A stretch of DNA of 64,000 bases from Ignavibacteriota bacterium. GTDB lineage: Bacteria; Bacteroidota; Ignavibacteria; Ignavibacteriales; Melioribacteraceae. Each line of letters begins with the position of its first letter. The first letter of the stretch is position 1. The stretch is taken from the NCBI GenBank assembly GCA_016716225.1, contig JADJWT010000001.1, forward strand, positions 372,001 through 436,000. The letters run 5' to 3'. Position numbers and translations under genes: made by a program. Under the pieces are notes generated by a model. It saw nothing but the letters and a program-made list of their open reading frames with translations, did not search any database and had not been told where the DNA came from. Shown in pieces: positions 34,025-42,930 of this stretch.

Positions 34025-34531
34025 ATGGAAACTGAATTAGAAAATAAAATTATGACATCTTATAAGGATGAGCTAGTTGAATTCTTAAAATCTCATCCTG
34101 AATTTTTTGATGAGGCAATTGAATTGGCTGTTTCCGATAAACAACCGTATTCATGGCGTTCAGCTTTTTTACTTTTTGATTGTATGGAAGAAAATGATTT
34201 TCGAGTTCAAAAACATTTAAAGAAAATTATTAATTCATTTGAAAATAAAAAAGACGGTCATCAAAGAGAGTTGTTAAAGATTTTACTAAAAATGGAAATA
34301 AATAAAAAATATGAAGGTAAAATTTTTAACATTTGCATGAATTTGTGGGAGCATATTGATAAAGCTCCTTCAGTAAGAATTACTGCTTTAAAGTTTATAA
34401 TAAAAATTGCAAGAAAACATAAAGAATTATCTGAAGAAATTACTTATATAACTCAAGACCATTATTTACAGACATTATCGCCCGGAATAAAATGTTCTGT
34501 TGAAAAATTAGTACAAGAAATAGCTACATAG
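34025..34531 (+). CDS. HEAT-like helical repeat protein
   Basis: The 168-residue soluble protein is all helical with HEAT-like pairs (WRSAFLLFDCMEEND, HQRELLKILLKMEIN, SVRITALKFIIKIARKHKEL). There is no signal peptide. It starts 8 bp after the RND pump gene, so it belongs to the same transcript. I do not recognise a named family; similar small HEAT proteins occur in Bacteroidota. Its link to efflux is by position only. Confidence 0.7.
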   Translation: METELENKIMTSYKDELVEFLKSHPEFFDEAIELAVSDKQPYSWRSAFLLFDCMEENDFRVQKHLKKIINSFENKKDGHQRELLKILLKMEINKKYEGKIFNICMNLWEHIDKAPSVRITALKFIIKIARKHKELSEEITYITQDHYLQTLSPGIKCSVEKLVQEIAT

Positions 34532-34625
34532 AAACCCAAATATATTTCAAATTTATAAGTATTTATGATCTTTTAAAAAATCGGTTTTTTTTAAATATTT
34601 ACTTTTAATTTTTTAAAGATTTCTC

Positions 34626-34706
34626 AATCCATATTCTGCGTGCTTCAAAAAAACTGTTTTACTTTTGACCTTTGACTTTTTACTTCAAAAATTTGCAATA
34701 TGGATT
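34626..34706. repeat. Inverted repeat with internal heptamer tract
   Basis: AATCCATATT (34626-34635) and AATATGGATT (34697-34706) are perfect 10-bp inverted repeats. Between them is a run of heptamers near ACTTTTG (ACTTTTG, ACCTTTG, ACTTTTT). It lies in the gap between the HEAT gene and the permease. It could be a small mobile or repetitive element; no transposase is near. Confidence 0.5.
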
Positions 34707-34757
34707 TTTAATAAATTTCATTAAATTCAAATAGAAATAATAAATCCTAAAAATTGC

Positions 34758-36164
34758 ATGAAAAATTCATCTCCAAAAACAGAATTAATTAGAAGTCTAA
34801 CTCTAACTGCATCAATAATGATAGTTGCGGGTTCAATGATTGGTTCTGGGATCTTCCGCAAACCGGCAACAATGGCTGGACAATTAGGCTCGCCGGAATT
34901 GTTAATTATAATTTGGATTATCGCCGGTATCATAACGTTTATTGGTGCGTTAGTAAATGCTGAAATTGCCGGAATTATTGATTCAACCGGAGGACAATAT
35001 GTTTATTTTAGAAAAATGTACGGAGATGGAATTGCATTTATTTATGGATGGTCCGTGCTTTCTGTAATTCAAACTGGAAGCCAAGCAGCAATTGCATATG
35101 TTTTTGGTGAGTACTTAGGGTATTTTATTAATTATCCTCAATTAAGTCAAAGCTGGCAAGATTTTTCATTTTACATGCCATTAGTTGGTGATGTTCATCC
35201 GTTTTTTGAATTTGGTCCAAAAGCTGTTGCAATAATTTGTATTATATTTCTAACAACTGTGAATTATTTTGGAGTAATATTTGGCGGAATAGTTCAAACA
35301 ATTGTAACAATTATAAAAATTGCTTCAATAGTTTTATTAGCATTTTTGTTAATTACATTTGGAAACGGCTCATTCTCAAATATTAATACGGGTTTTACAA
35401 TTATTCAAAATACATCCGGAGAATTGATTACTGCAATTGGACTTGCACTTGCCGGAGCTTTTTGGGCTTATGATGGTTGGAATAATGTTACATTTATTTC
35501 CGGTGAAATGAAAAATCCACAGAAAAATATTCCACTCGGTTTACTTTATGGAACATTAATTGTTATGGCAGTTTACGTTATTATTAATATTGCTTACTTA
35601 TATATTTTACCAATCGATGTTATGAAGGAATCTCCTCTTGTTGCAGCTTCTGCAATGGAAATTATTTTTGGTTCAGCTGGTGCTTCAATTATTTCAGTTG
35701 CTGTTATAGTTTCTACATTCGGAGCTTTAAATGGAAGTATTTTAGCTTCAGCACGTGTTCAATTTGCGATGGCAAAAGATAATTTATTTTTTAATTTTCT
35801 CGGTAAAGTCCATCCTAAATTTGGAACGCCGCACACATCTCTAATAATACAAGGGTTATGGTCAAGTGTACTAGTTCTTTCCGGTTCATTTGATACAATT
35901 ACCGATTATGTAATTTTTGCCGCTTGGTTATTTTATATGCTTGGAGCTTATGGGGTAATTATTTTACGAAAGAAAATGCCAAATGAAAACCGACCCTTTA
36001 AAGTTTGGGGTTATCCTTATCTTCCATTAATATTTGTTGGATTTTCACTATTATTTTTAATCAATTCTGTTATTTCAGATTCCGAAGATGCCGCAATGGG
36101 ATTAATTTTAATTTTATCCGGATTGCCATTTTATTTTTATTGGAAGTATTTTGCAAAGAAATAA
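34758..36164 (+). CDS. APC-family amino acid permease
   Basis: The 468-residue protein has about twelve membrane helices. The first helix carries VAGSMIGSGIFRKPATMAG, the classical substrate-binding GSGIF motif of amino acid/polyamine transporters, and the sixth carries GAFWAYDGWNNVTFISGEMKNPQ, typical of LAT-like exchangers. So it takes up or exchanges an amino acid across the inner membrane. It is a single gene with its own terminator. Confidence 0.92.
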   Translation: MKNSSPKTELIRSLTLTASIMIVAGSMIGSGIFRKPATMAGQLGSPELLIIIWIIAGIITFIGALVNAEIAGIIDSTGGQYVYFRKMYGDGIAFIYGWSVLSVIQTGSQAAIAYVFGEYLGYFINYPQLSQSWQDFSFYMPLVGDVHPFFEFGPKAVAIICIIFLTTVNYFGVIFGGIVQTIVTIIKIASIVLLAFLLITFGNGSFSNINTGFTIIQNTSGELITAIGLALAGAFWAYDGWNNVTFISGEMKNPQKNIPLGLLYGTLIVMAVYVIINIAYLYILPIDVMKESPLVAASAMEIIFGSAGASIISVAVIVSTFGALNGSILASARVQFAMAKDNLFFNFLGKVHPKFGTPHTSLIIQGLWSSVLVLSGSFDTITDYVIFAAWLFYMLGAYGVIILRKKMPNENRPFKVWGYPYLPLIFVGFSLLFLINSVISDSEDAAMGLILILSGLPFYFYWKYFAKK

Positions 36165-36188
36165 GAAAACCTCCCCAAGGAGGTTTTC
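36165..36188. terminator. Terminator of the permease gene
   Basis: GAAAACCTCC pairs perfectly with GGAGGTTTTC around CCAA, directly after the stop codon. It also sits at the 3' end of the convergent DUF2202 gene, where the A/T content of the stem supports termination in both directions. Confidence 0.82.
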
Positions 36189-36216
36189 ATTACTAATCAT
36201 GAGGAACTAATCAACT

Positions 36217-36906
36217 CTATCTTCGTCCTCTGCCTCTCCCTGTGCCCCTTTCTGCTTCAGAAGTGACAATCGTCTGAAATTGTTCATCATCTAAATATTG
36301 AGCTTTATATGAAACATTTTGCGTATTCAAATTTTTTACAAATGCTCTTAAATGATTTCTCGAACCTCTCATCAAATTATTATAAACAAATGTTATATCT
36401 TCACTATCAACTTCATCAAGATATTTTTCTAAATCCAAAATATCAATTTCTTCAATAGCAGCACCAATTTTAAGTGCTTCAACTAATGAAACTTTACCTT
36501 TTTCAACTAATGAATTATATAAAGTTTGTAAATCGGAATTCTGAAAAACTCCTATTTCATCGTTCACAACCGGATCTTCAATTTCATATTTATCTAGTAT
36601 TGTTTTTATTGCATTTGTATGTTTTTGTTCACTCTTTGCAATATTGCTAAAAACATTTGCATTCCAAGTTTCATATAAAACTAAATAAACATCTCTTGCT
36701 AATTTTTCTTCTTCGCGCATAAATTTTAATCCCTCCAATTCAGTTGGACTAACATCCTCAATAGCCATATTTTTTAGGATGGTTTCCATATCGTCGGAAT
36801 AATTATCATTTGTTGATTCAACTGGTGAATTGCATGCAGAAATTAAAAATATTGAGGTCAATGTAATTGCTAAAATTTTTGATAGATATTTTTTTACATT
36901 TTTCAT
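36217..36906 (-). CDS. DUF2202 ferritin-like lipoprotein
   Basis: About 229 residues with a lipoprotein signal (LISAC) and a DUF2202 domain from about 50 to 210: LKFMREEEKLARDVY, then SEQKHTNAIKTIL and RNHLRAFVKNL supply the E and H residues of a four-helix ferritin-like metal site. It ends in an odd GRGRGRR tail. DUF2202 proteins have no firm function; iron or copper binding is the usual guess. I chose the ATG at 36906, which has AAGGAG upstream. It diverges from the Asp/Gly-rich gene at 37239 across a shared control region. Confidence 0.88.
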   Translation of the reverse strand: MKNVKKYLSKILAITLTSIFLISACNSPVESTNDNYSDDMETILKNMAIEDVSPTELEGLKFMREEEKLARDVYLVLYETWNANVFSNIAKSEQKHTNAIKTILDKYEIEDPVVNDEIGVFQNSDLQTLYNSLVEKGKVSLVEALKIGAAIEEIDILDLEKYLDEVDSEDITFVYNNLMRGSRNHLRAFVKNLNTQNVSYKAQYLDDEQFQTIVTSEAERGTGRGRGRR

Positions 36907-37238
36907 TTCGTATTCTCCTTTTTCTGCTTGATTGACAATTGCTGTGCCAAACAAAAAAATTCATTTTTGAATTTTATTTTACACAAACAAAAATTTGAAA
37001 TAAAAATATCGACTGGTTTGTCGAACAAAACGACGAAAATGTTGACGATTCTTTGGGGGAAAATTTTTTATTAGAATGGAGAAAAAATGAATTGTTACAC
37101 TTTTTTAAATATGTTCGTTTTTTATTAGTTAAACCAACTTTTTAAAATAAAAAAATTTTTGATTTTGCAATTTCGATCAAAAAATAATTTGGCATAATTG
37201 TTTATATATTTTATTTATGCAAATAAATTGAGGGAAAT
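36907..37238. promoter_or_regulatory. Shared divergent control region
   Basis: This 330-bp gap serves two small secreted-protein genes. On the minus strand TGGCACAGCAATTGTC (36949 to 36934) lies 28 bp before the DUF2202 start; on the plus strand TGGCATAATTGTTTAT (37190-37205) lies 34 bp before the 37239 gene. Both have a full -24-like half, but the -12 half is imperfect (TTGTC, TTTAT). A GC-richer palindromic motif lies between them at 37009-37051. Confidence 0.45.
37009..37051. promoter_or_regulatory. Candidate activator-binding site
   Basis: TTTGTCGAACAAA (37017-37029) is a palindrome; it is followed by ACGACG and GTTGACGATTC (37041-37051). The last part matches 9 of 11 bases of GTTGTCGAATC at 42950-42960, upstream of the related gene at 42463-42801. 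Both are islands of C and G in otherwise A/T-only sequence. They could be enhancers for the sigma-54 regulator at 41012-42388. Confidence 0.45.
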
Positions 37239-37691
37239 ATGAAAAAAAAATTTACACTTTATTTAATACTTTTCGGATTTTTAACTTTAACAACAATACA
37301 GTTTGCACAAGATTCTTCATCAGCAAAAAATAAATCCGAAGTAAAAAACACCAATCAAAAACAAAATCAGCACGGTAGAAATTTTGTTGATAATGATGGA
37401 GATGGTTACAACGATAACGCACCGGATCATGACGGCGATGGAATTCCAAATGGTATAGATGATGATTATAATGCAAATGGTAGAAAAGGTTTTGTTGATC
37501 TTGATGGAGATGGAATAAATGATAATGCTGCAAACGGAAAAGGTTTTGGAGCGAGAAACGGAATGCATTCAACAAAAGGTTTAAATAAGAATGCTGTTGG
37601 TGCACAAAATGGCAATAATAATGGAAATGATAACTCTGATGGAACTTCTTCCGGGAAAATGAGAAAAGGTAGAGGCGGAAGAGGTAATTAA
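37239..37691 (+). CDS. Secreted Asp/Gly-rich protein with calcium-loop-like repeats
   Basis: The 150-residue protein has a signal peptide (cleavage after TIQFAQ) and two to three DxDGDG loops (VDNDGDGYNDN, DHDGDGIPNG, VDLDGDGINDN), like thrombospondin type 3 or EF-hand calcium loops. The tail is Gly/Lys/Arg-rich (GKMRKGRGGRG). The 42463 gene encodes a related protein. The function is unknown; secretion and metal binding are inferred from the repeats. A GAGGG ribosome site precedes the ATG. It lies divergent to the DUF2202 gene and upstream of an outer membrane protein. Confidence 0.8.
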   Translation: MKKKFTLYLILFGFLTLTTIQFAQDSSSAKNKSEVKNTNQKQNQHGRNFVDNDGDGYNDNAPDHDGDGIPNGIDDDYNANGRKGFVDLDGDGINDNAANGKGFGARNGMHSTKGLNKNAVGAQNGNNNGNDNSDGTSSGKMRKGRGGRGN

Positions 37692-37725
37692 TAAATCAAA
37701 CTTCTAAACAAATTGAACTTATTTT

Positions 37726-37750
37726 CTGAATCCGTTTTAAACGGATTCAG
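37726..37750. repeat. Perfect 12-bp inverted repeat hairpin
   Basis: CTGAATCCGTTT pairs with AAACGGATTCAG around a single T, 35 bp after the 37239 gene. There is no T run after it, so it could be a weak terminator, a stability hairpin or a binding site. Confidence 0.6.
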
Positions 37751-37795
37751 AGTAAAAATTTGAAAATTTTTCTGAAGTTTATAAAAAGTATTTTT

Positions 37796-38902
37796 ATGGC
37801 AAATTACAAAAATTATAATATTGTATTGATGGCAATTTTATTGTTATCATCTGAATTATTTGGGCAATGGAATTTTAGTTTATCAACTCAGCAAGAATAT
37901 TCTGATAATCCATTTCATTCGCCAGTTCCAGTTTCCACTTTAATCAGCACATTTGATCTTGGAATAGAATATAAGCATGAGACTTTAGGAATTGGATATT
38001 ACGGCGATTATACAATTTTCCATGAAATTGCAGAAAGAAATTATTTTTGGCATCAGATTGGTTTTTGGAATTCTGCTAATGATCTTATTTACGGGCTCTA
38101 TTTTGAACAAAGAAAAAATAATATTGAATATGAATTGTATAATTACACAAATTACAACGCTTATCTGAGATACAAATTTCAATTTTCGGATATTAATATT
38201 TTTTCAAAGGCATCTTTAAGTGTTACAAATTATTCATATCTAACTGACTTAGATAATTTATTGGGTTCAATTGGAATTGGTTTTAATAAAAGTTTTGAAA
38301 CAAAAACAACAATTATTGGTGGTGTAAATTTTAATTACAAAAATTATTTTGAAACAAATCTTAATGATCCTCTACTAATTGGTGATAGTTTGGAACAATC
38401 TTTTTCATCAAGTGTATTCACAAATCAATTAAATTTTTATGGCAGAATTGCTCAATCCGTTTCGGAAAATACTGGATTAGCTTTTCAATATTCACATCAA
38501 AATATTGTTGGAGGAACGGCAAAATATGTTCGTCAACTAGATTATATTTACGGCGATGAATCGCAATATTTTGACGATCCGGTTAGTTATGAAAGTAATA
38601 CTATTTCCGCACAAATAACTCAACTTTTTGGCGATGGATTTTCTCTTAAAGGAATATATTCTTTCACTCAAAAAGAATATCCATCACAAGGAATTTATTT
38701 AGATCCGGAATTTTTTGATTCAACAATTTTAAGAAAAGATGATCAATCGCTATTAAGATTTACATTATCAAAAACATTTGAATTTGCTCAAAGTAATATT
38801 GATGTTTCCTTATCATACTTAGCAATTAATAACTTATCTAATAGCTATTGGTATAAATACAAAAACAGTCAGTTTAATATTGGTTTTGATTATCAATTTT
38901 AA
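37796..38902 (+). CDS. Outer membrane beta-barrel protein
   Basis: About 368 residues with a hydrophobic signal (cleavage after LFGQ) and many amphipathic beta strands with aromatic girdles, ending in a strand FNIGFDYQF with terminal phenylalanine, typical for barrel assembly. I do not recognise a specific family. I chose the ATG at 37796 over an upstream TTG. It lies between the Asp/Gly-rich gene and the kinase gene, all on the same strand, so it may belong to the same response. Confidence 0.75.
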   Translation: MANYKNYNIVLMAILLLSSELFGQWNFSLSTQQEYSDNPFHSPVPVSTLISTFDLGIEYKHETLGIGYYGDYTIFHEIAERNYFWHQIGFWNSANDLIYGLYFEQRKNNIEYELYNYTNYNAYLRYKFQFSDINIFSKASLSVTNYSYLTDLDNLLGSIGIGFNKSFETKTTIIGGVNFNYKNYFETNLNDPLLIGDSLEQSFSSSVFTNQLNFYGRIAQSVSENTGLAFQYSHQNIVGGTAKYVRQLDYIYGDESQYFDDPVSYESNTISAQITQLFGDGFSLKGIYSFTQKEYPSQGIYLDPEFFDSTILRKDDQSLLRFTLSKTFEFAQSNIDVSLSYLAINNLSNSYWYKYKNSQFNIGFDYQF

Positions 38903-38978
38903 GATGATATTTTTCAAAAAACTATTATTGTTTTGCAGATTAAAACATTTTAAATTCATGTAACAATAATTACTTAAT

Positions 38979-41003
38979 GTGAATTTTTTAAATAAAATAA
39001 ATCTCCAACCAAAAAGTTTTATTCTAATATTTATTGTTGTTGCCATTTTGGTAATCACATCATCTTTGTTTGAGTATTATCAAAGCAAAAAAGAAATGTA
39101 TAATTTAATGGCAGAACAAGCTCATTCACTTTTGGAAACAACTTTAGTTTCGTCAACAAATGCTCTATATTCATATGAATCGCTTGAAACTGAACTTAAG
39201 AATAGACTTTTGAATAATGCTAATTTTGTAAAACTACTTTATGAAGAAAACAAAATTACTAATGTTGTTTTAAAGAATATTGCTGAACAAAATAAAATTT
39301 TTAGAATTAATATTTTTAACAATTCTGGTGAAAAATTATTCAGTAATCATGAAAATATTCATACTGATTTAATTCAAAAGTTTGATCCAAGAGAAGAACT
39401 TGCACCAATATTTAATGGAATAATCGACACAATTTTTTTAGGAGTAAAACAAGCTAGATTTGAAGATGATTACAGATTTGCTTTAGCAATTTCAGCAAAA
39501 AACAGAAGTGCAATTATTTTAAATTTTGATGCAGATGAAATTCTAAATTTTAGAAAACAAATCGGTTTTGGAAGTTTGTTAAAAAAACTTTCTGAAAATA
39601 AAAATCTAGTTTATGCAGCTTTACAAAATGATGAAGATATTTTAGCTGCTTCCGGAAATGTTAGCAATTTAGAAAATATTGATGAATCTGAATTTCTGCA
39701 AAAATCACTTTCTGATTCAGCATTTGCTTGGAGAGTTATTGATCTTGATTCAACTCAAATCTTTGAAGCAGTTCATCCATTTGCGCATAATAAAAAAATA
39801 ATTGGAATTTTTAGATTAGGAATTTCTCTTGATCCATTAAAAAAAATAAATCAAAATGTAATAAGCAGATTAATTGTAATTGGAATAATTTTATTTATTC
39901 TTGGCTCACTGTTACTGATTTATATTTTTACTTTGCAGAATTTTGATTTGCTTCAGAAAAAATTCAAAGTTTTTGAAGGTTATTCGAACAAAGTTATTCA
40001 AAATGTAAGCGATGGCGTTATTGTACTTGACGAAAAAAATTTCGTTAAAATTATAAATTCTTCTGCAAAAAAATTATTTCATATTACTGATCATTTTGAT
40101 TATAAAAAGAAATTTGATGAAATTATTTCTTCAAGTGAAATAAATAATTTTGCTAAAGCCCCAATTGGTTTAAGTCAAATTGAAAGTTCAATTAATAATC
40201 AAAAAAAATATTTGCTTGTTTCAAAAAGTGAATTTTTAACCGAAAATAATTTATCGAATACAATATTAGTAATAAGAAATTTAACTCAACAAAAATTATT
40301 GGAAGATCAATATCAGCGTAAAGAAAGACTAATTGCCATGGGAGAACTCGCTTCCGGTGTTGCTCATGAAATCAGAAATCCGTTAAATACAATAAGCACA
40401 ATTACACAGCAGCTAAATAAAGATTTTGAACCTATTCAGAGAAGTGAAGAATTTCATTCACTTGCAAGTTTAGTTGCAAAAGAAGTAAAAAGAATTAATG
40501 AAACAATAAATAGTTTTTTAAGATTTGCAAAGCCGGAAAAAATATCCATTGCAGAATTTCAGTTATCAGATTTAATTAATCAAATTGAAAGTCAATATAA
40601 ATCAATGCTGAATGAGAAAAATATTAATTTTGAAAAGAAAATGAATTGGGATGGAATTGTAAATTGGGATAGAAATCAAATTCAGCAAGCAATTATGAAT
40701 TTAATTCAAAACTCCTTTGATGCTATTGAAAATAAGGGAGAAATAGTTTTAAGAATTTCAAAAGAAGAAAATGAACAAATTAAAATTGAAATAATTGATA
40801 GTGGACAAGGTATATCAAAACATATTTTAAATAAAATTTTTAATTTATATTTTACCACAAAAGCAAAAGGTACCGGTATTGGTTTAAGTTTAGTTCAAAG
40901 AATTATCTTTGAACATGGCGGAACAATTTTGATTGATAGCGAAGAAAGTAAAGGCTCAAATTTTTCAATTTTGCTGCCACAATTTCCAATTACAAATAAT
41001 TGA
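38979..41003 (+). CDS. Membrane sensor histidine kinase (NtrB/ZraS type)
   Basis: The 674-residue protein has a first membrane helix (about 12-30), a large periplasmic sensor region, a second helix (about 293-315), a PAS domain (about 330-430), a HisKA domain with phospho-acceptor H463 (GVAHEIRNPLN), and an ATPase domain (QQAIMNLIQNSFDAI, DSGQGI, GTGIGLSLV). It starts with GTG at 38979. It pairs with the sigma-54 response regulator that follows 8 bp later. The sensor domain is not of a type I recognise, so the signal is unknown; neighbours suggest a metal or envelope-stress signal. Confidence 0.92.
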   Translation: MNFLNKINLQPKSFILIFIVVAILVITSSLFEYYQSKKEMYNLMAEQAHSLLETTLVSSTNALYSYESLETELKNRLLNNANFVKLLYEENKITNVVLKNIAEQNKIFRINIFNNSGEKLFSNHENIHTDLIQKFDPREELAPIFNGIIDTIFLGVKQARFEDDYRFALAISAKNRSAIILNFDADEILNFRKQIGFGSLLKKLSENKNLVYAALQNDEDILAASGNVSNLENIDESEFLQKSLSDSAFAWRVIDLDSTQIFEAVHPFAHNKKIIGIFRLGISLDPLKKINQNVISRLIVIGIILFILGSLLLIYIFTLQNFDLLQKKFKVFEGYSNKVIQNVSDGVIVLDEKNFVKIINSSAKKLFHITDHFDYKKKFDEIISSSEINNFAKAPIGLSQIESSINNQKKYLLVSKSEFLTENNLSNTILVIRNLTQQKLLEDQYQRKERLIAMGELASGVAHEIRNPLNTISTITQQLNKDFEPIQRSEEFHSLASLVAKEVKRINETINSFLRFAKPEKISIAEFQLSDLINQIESQYKSMLNEKNINFEKKMNWDGIVNWDRNQIQQAIMNLIQNSFDAIENKGEIVLRISKEENEQIKIEIIDSGQGISKHILNKIFNLYFTTKAKGTGIGLSLVQRIIFEHGGTILIDSEESKGSNFSILLPQFPITNN

Positions 41004-41011
41004 AAATATTT

Positions 41012-42388
41012 ATGAAAAAATTATCTATACTTCTTATTGATGATGAAGAAACTCAATTAGAATCTTTAAAAAGTTTTTTAGTTAGAAGGGATTACGAAGT
41101 TTTTACTGCTTCTGATGGAAATAAAGGATTCAGTATTATTCAAACAAAATTAATAGATGTTGTTTTAACTGATTTCAGAATGCCGAATTGGGACGGATTT
41201 ACTGTTTTAAAAAAAGTGAAAGAATTTAATCCGGAAATTGATGTTGTTGTAATTACAGCATATGGAAGCGTTGAAGATGCAGTAAATATAATGAAAGCCG
41301 GAGCATATGATTATTTATCTAAACCTATTGATTTGGATGAACTTGAAAATTTATTAAATCGGATTAAAGAAAAAAGATTTTTGATTTCTGAAAATAAATT
41401 ATTGAAGCAACAACTTGAAGAAAAATTCAAATTTGATTCTATTATTTCTGAAAGCGGAATTATGCAAGAAGTTTTGAATACTGCTGCGCGTGTGGCAAAT
41501 AGTAAAGCATCAGTATTAGTAAGAGGTGAAAGTGGAACCGGGAAAGAACTAATTGCCCGCGCTATTCATTTTGCAAGTCCGCGAAAAGAAAAACCATTTG
41601 TTACTGTAAATATTTCTTCACTTTCTGAAAATTTATTGGAGAGTGAATTATTCGGTCATGAAAAAGGTGCGTTTACTGGTGCAACAAATTTAAGAATCGG
41701 AAGATTTGAAGAAGCTAATGAAGGGACTTTATTTATTGATGAAGTCGGAGATATTCCGTTGCAAGCACAAGTAAAACTTTTGCGCGCAATTCAATTTAAT
41801 GAGATACAAAGAATCGGCGGAAATAATACAATAAATATTGATGTAAGAATAATAACTGCTACGCACAGAAATCTTGAAGAAATGATTAAGAATGGTGAAT
41901 TTAGAGAAGATTTATTTTACAGATTAAATGTTGTTTCTATATGTCTTCCAAAATTAAAACAAAGAAAAAGTGATATCCCGATTTTGATTGATCATTTTAT
42001 TAAAAAACATTCTAATATAAATCAGAAAAATGTAAATTCAATTTCATCCGAAGCATTGGATGTGTTGATGAAATATGATTATCCTGGAAATATTCGTGAA
42101 TTGGAAAATATAATTGAGCGAGCGGTTGTGTTGTGCAGAAACGATTATATTTCAAAATCTGATTTGCCGAATTTGATTAATAAAATTTCTGAGAAAAAAA
42201 TTTTTGATACTTCGAATTTGGAAGATGGATACGAAAATAAAGTTAGAGCATTTGAAAAAGAAATTATTTTAGAATCATTAAGCAGAACTAACGGTAATAA
42301 AAGTGCTGCAGCAAGATTATTGGGCATTAGCGAAAGACATTTAAGATCTAGATTGGAAATATTAAATATAAAATTCTCAAAAGATTAG
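41012..42388 (+). CDS. NtrC-type sigma-54 response regulator
   Basis: About 458 residues: receiver with D54 (VLTDFRMP), AAA+ domain with GESGTGKE, intact GAFTGA and FIDEVGD, and a Fis-type helix-turn-helix at the end (NKSAAARLLGISERHLRSRL). It acts with the kinase gene just upstream. Its targets are probably the small secreted-protein genes on both sides, which have TGGCA boxes and a shared motif. The ATG at 41012 is preferred over an in-frame TTG at 41000. Confidence 0.93.
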   Translation: MKKLSILLIDDEETQLESLKSFLVRRDYEVFTASDGNKGFSIIQTKLIDVVLTDFRMPNWDGFTVLKKVKEFNPEIDVVVITAYGSVEDAVNIMKAGAYDYLSKPIDLDELENLLNRIKEKRFLISENKLLKQQLEEKFKFDSIISESGIMQEVLNTAARVANSKASVLVRGESGTGKELIARAIHFASPRKEKPFVTVNISSLSENLLESELFGHEKGAFTGATNLRIGRFEEANEGTLFIDEVGDIPLQAQVKLLRAIQFNEIQRIGGNNTINIDVRIITATHRNLEEMIKNGEFREDLFYRLNVVSICLPKLKQRKSDIPILIDHFIKKHSNINQKNVNSISSEALDVLMKYDYPGNIRELENIIERAVVLCRNDYISKSDLPNLINKISEKKIFDTSNLEDGYENKVRAFEKEIILESLSRTNGNKSAAARLLGISERHLRSRLEILNIKFSKD

Positions 42389-42416
42389 ATTATTTTTTAC
42401 TTTATTTTTAAAATAA

Positions 42417-42442
42417 AAAAGAGAAGCAACCGCTTCTCTTTT
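42417..42442. terminator. Bidirectional terminator
   Basis: AAAAGAGAAGC pairs perfectly with GCTTCTCTTTT around AACC, between the convergent regulator gene (ends 42388) and the Asp/Gly-rich gene (ends 42463). A on one side and T on the other give a U run in both directions. Confidence 0.88.
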
Positions 42443-42462
42443 ATTTTCAATTTGATATTTAA

Positions 42463-42801
42463 TTATTTTCTGCCGGATCTTTTTGCTGTTCCTTTTGAAC
42501 CGGACCCATCGCAAACACCAGTTCCATTACCAGCTCCATTTCCTTTTCCGTAACCAGAACCGTCTTGAGGTTGAACTTTTGCTCCGCTGCCGTCTTTAAT
42601 TCCGTAACCTTTTCCAGCACCCTTGCCTTGGTTTCCAGTTCCAACATTATCACAAATACCATCGCCATCTGCATCAACCCAATTTGGACCATGAACTACA
42701 TCACCGGTAATCGGCACATCAATATCTTCTTGTGCAAAAATTGGTGATGATAATAATGTTACTACTAATAACATTGCTGCAAGATTAATTATACTTTTCA
42801 T
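42463..42801 (-). CDS. Secreted Gly/Lys-rich protein with a calcium-loop-like motif
   Basis: The 112-residue protein has a signal peptide (cleavage after PIFAQ), one loop WVDADGDGICDN that closely matches the loops of the 37239 protein, then a low-complexity Gly/Lys/Ser region (GKGAGKGYG, GYGKGNGAGNG) ending SGRK. It lacks the second loop. Function is unknown. It has AAGGAG upstream of the ATG and a TGGCAT box about 55 bp upstream. It is convergent to the sigma-54 regulator gene and is a likely member of its regulon. Confidence 0.78.
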   Translation of the reverse strand: MKSIINLAAMLLVVTLLSSPIFAQEDIDVPITGDVVHGPNWVDADGDGICDNVGTGNQGKGAGKGYGIKDGSGAKVQPQDGSGYGKGNGAGNGTGVCDGSGSKGTAKRSGRK

Positions 42802-42844
42802 TTTTTTCTCCTTTGTTTTTTATTGAGTGATATGCTCCAAACAA

Positions 42845-42860
42845 AGAAATATTTATGCCA
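42845..42860 (-). promoter_or_regulatory. Possible sigma-54-like promoter of the Gly/Lys-rich gene
   Basis: On the minus strand TGGCATAAATATTTCT has the -24 half but TTTCT in place of TTGCA. It is placed like the boxes before the 36906 and 37239 genes. Weak on its own; the repeated placement is what makes it interesting. Confidence 0.35.
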
Positions 42861-42930
42861 AAATTTATTGTTCAAATATTGATAAGAAAATAATGTTTTT
42901 TGAAAAGCAATAAAACGAAAATTACTTATT

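Noticed and set aside
37252..37605. Antisense open frames opposite the Asp/Gly-rich gene
   Set aside because: Rich in His, Tyr and Leu with no family motif; they mirror the repeat codons of the real gene, which has a signal peptide and ribosome site.
37726..37750. 12-bp hairpin as a strong intrinsic terminator
   Set aside because: No T run follows the stem; kept as a hairpin repeat instead.
42459..42692. Overlapping frame on the same strand as the Gly/Lys-rich gene
   Set aside because: Low-complexity Glu/Lys/Met-Glu product in a shifted frame of the real gene; no start signal.
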